DNA of 64,000 nt from Phyllobacterium sp. 21LDTY02-6 (GTDB lineage Bacteria > Pseudomonadota > Alphaproteobacteria > Rhizobiales > Rhizobiaceae). A program made the position numbers and the translations under genes. Of this stretch, positions 63,635 through 64,000 are shown in pieces. Below the pieces are notes generated by a model that saw nothing but the letters and a program-made list of their open reading frames with translations, had not been told where the DNA came from and did not search any database. Within the stretch, counting starts at the first letter, position 1. The number at the start of each line of letters is the position of its first letter. Location of the stretch: assembly GCF_023554255.2 (NCBI RefSeq), contig NZ_JAMJWD020000007.1, positions 62,001-126,000 of the forward strand, given 5' to 3'.

Positions 63635-64000
63635 CTGCGGTCGCTGCCGGCCAGGCGAACATCGCTTCGCCAGCAGCAAGGAACAGGTTCCTGATCGCCC
63701 TGTTGCGCAACGCCGCCATCGGGCTCGGTGTCTTTCTCAGCGCTTTCGTCATCGACGAGCCGGCGCCCTACGAGCTCTATATGGCGGGCCTCGTCGCCAT
63801 CTGGTGTCTCTTCGGCCTGCGCCTGTCCCGCATCAGCGCCGTCCTGCTGCTGATGCTGGTCCTGTTCAATATTGGCGGCGTGATCTCCATGGGGCAGATG
63901 CCGGACCTGAAGACCGCTCCGATGTATCTCGCAGTATCGCTTTTCCTGGCCTTTACCGCGGTATTCTTCGCCGCCATCGTCAGCCGGGACGAGCGGCTTC
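63631..64000 (+). CDS. Probable exopolysaccharide polymerase (Wzy/ExoQ/O-antigen-ligase type), 5' part
   Basis: Open frame from TTG 63631, overlapping the transferase stop by 4 bases (TTGA), to the window edge. About 123 residues are visible with at least four hydrophobic helices: LLRNAAIGLGVFLSAFVI, LYMAGLVAIWCLFGL, ISAVLLLMLVLFNIGGVI and MYLAVSLFLAFTAVFFAAIV. The position after WcaJ and the helix pattern suggest an O-antigen-ligase-like polymerase. The family-defining periplasmic loop lies beyond the window, so this is an inference. Confidence 0.6.
   Translation, partial: MTAVAAGQANIASPAARNRFLIALLRNAAIGLGVFLSAFVIDEPAPYELYMAGLVAIWCLFGLRLSRISAVLLLMLVLFNIGGVISMGQMPDLKTAPMYLAVSLFLAFTAVFFAAIVSRDERL

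Overview
The window looks like the chromosome of a Hyphomicrobiales (Rhizobiales) alphaproteobacterium of the Brucellaceae/Phyllobacteriaceae/Rhizobiaceae type. The reasons are high GC, the blocks recJ-glpX-hom-aminotransferase, clpP-clpX-lon and rplM-rpsI-speB-argC, COX15-type heme A synthase, an ELM1-family protein, an MbfA ferritin/VIT1 protein, and iron-regulatory motifs of the RirA (IRO) and Irr (ICE) type. I cannot name the genus from sequence alone. No phage genes, transposases or CRISPR arrays were seen.

Layout. 1-5.6 kb holds housekeeping genes on the minus strand: recJ (cut by the window edge), glpX, hom and an alaC-like aminotransferase, then a small zinc-ribbon protein. tRNA-Asp(GTC) and tRNA-Val(TAC) follow at 5.86-6.19 kb. 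6.3-19.9 kb is an accessory stretch between the tRNA pair and lon. It carries glycosyltransferase-like genes, including two diverged sialyltransferase-like paralogues around a glycosyltransferase, and an ELM1 protein. It continues with a three-gene unit (ionotropic-receptor-like protein, HdeD/papain-like fusion, MFS carrier), a row of six small exported proteins with two long inverted repeats, an AraC regulator and a cysteine hydrolase. 20-24.9 kb is lon, clpX, clpP.

25.2-42.3 kb is a hydroxamate siderophore locus, the most interesting part. A FecI/PvdS-type ECF sigma gene has an IRO-like box upstream. Two divergent boxes of exact form TAAAT-N16-CGTC lie between an IucB-like acyltransferase and an MbtH-NRPS-N-hydroxylase operon. 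On the acyltransferase side follow a transsulfuration-type PLP enzyme, a TonB receptor with its own pair of IRO-like boxes, a FhuD-like binding protein and a double-length FhuB permease. Beyond the hydroxylase lies a minus-strand operon of O-acetylhomoserine sulfhydrylase-like enzyme, cupin, siderophore esterase and Sfp-type phosphopantetheinyl transferase. MbtH-NRPS-hydroxylase matches vicibactin vbsGSO, but no vbsC, vbsD or vbsL-like gene is present. The condensation domain has lost its catalytic His, no FhuC ATPase is present, and two sulfur-amino-acid-type PLP enzymes and a cupin are built in. It may therefore make a different hydroxamate.

42.4-54.8 kb returns to ordinary metabolism: CoA-binding protein, enoyl-CoA hydratase, thioesterase, MbfA with a perfect ICE palindrome, LysE exporter, cysK, rplM-rpsI, agmatinase, argC with an overlapping APH(6)-like kinase, an MFS carrier, heme A synthase and a DUF2842 protein. 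54.8-64 kb is an exopolysaccharide locus: SAM methyltransferase, NodB-type deacetylase, FemAB/BioF2-like acyltransferase, a Wzc/ExoP-like co-polymerase with a degenerate kinase domain, a Wza-like lipoprotein, a GT4 glycosyltransferase, a WcaJ-type initiating transferase and the start of a probable polymerase cut by the right edge.
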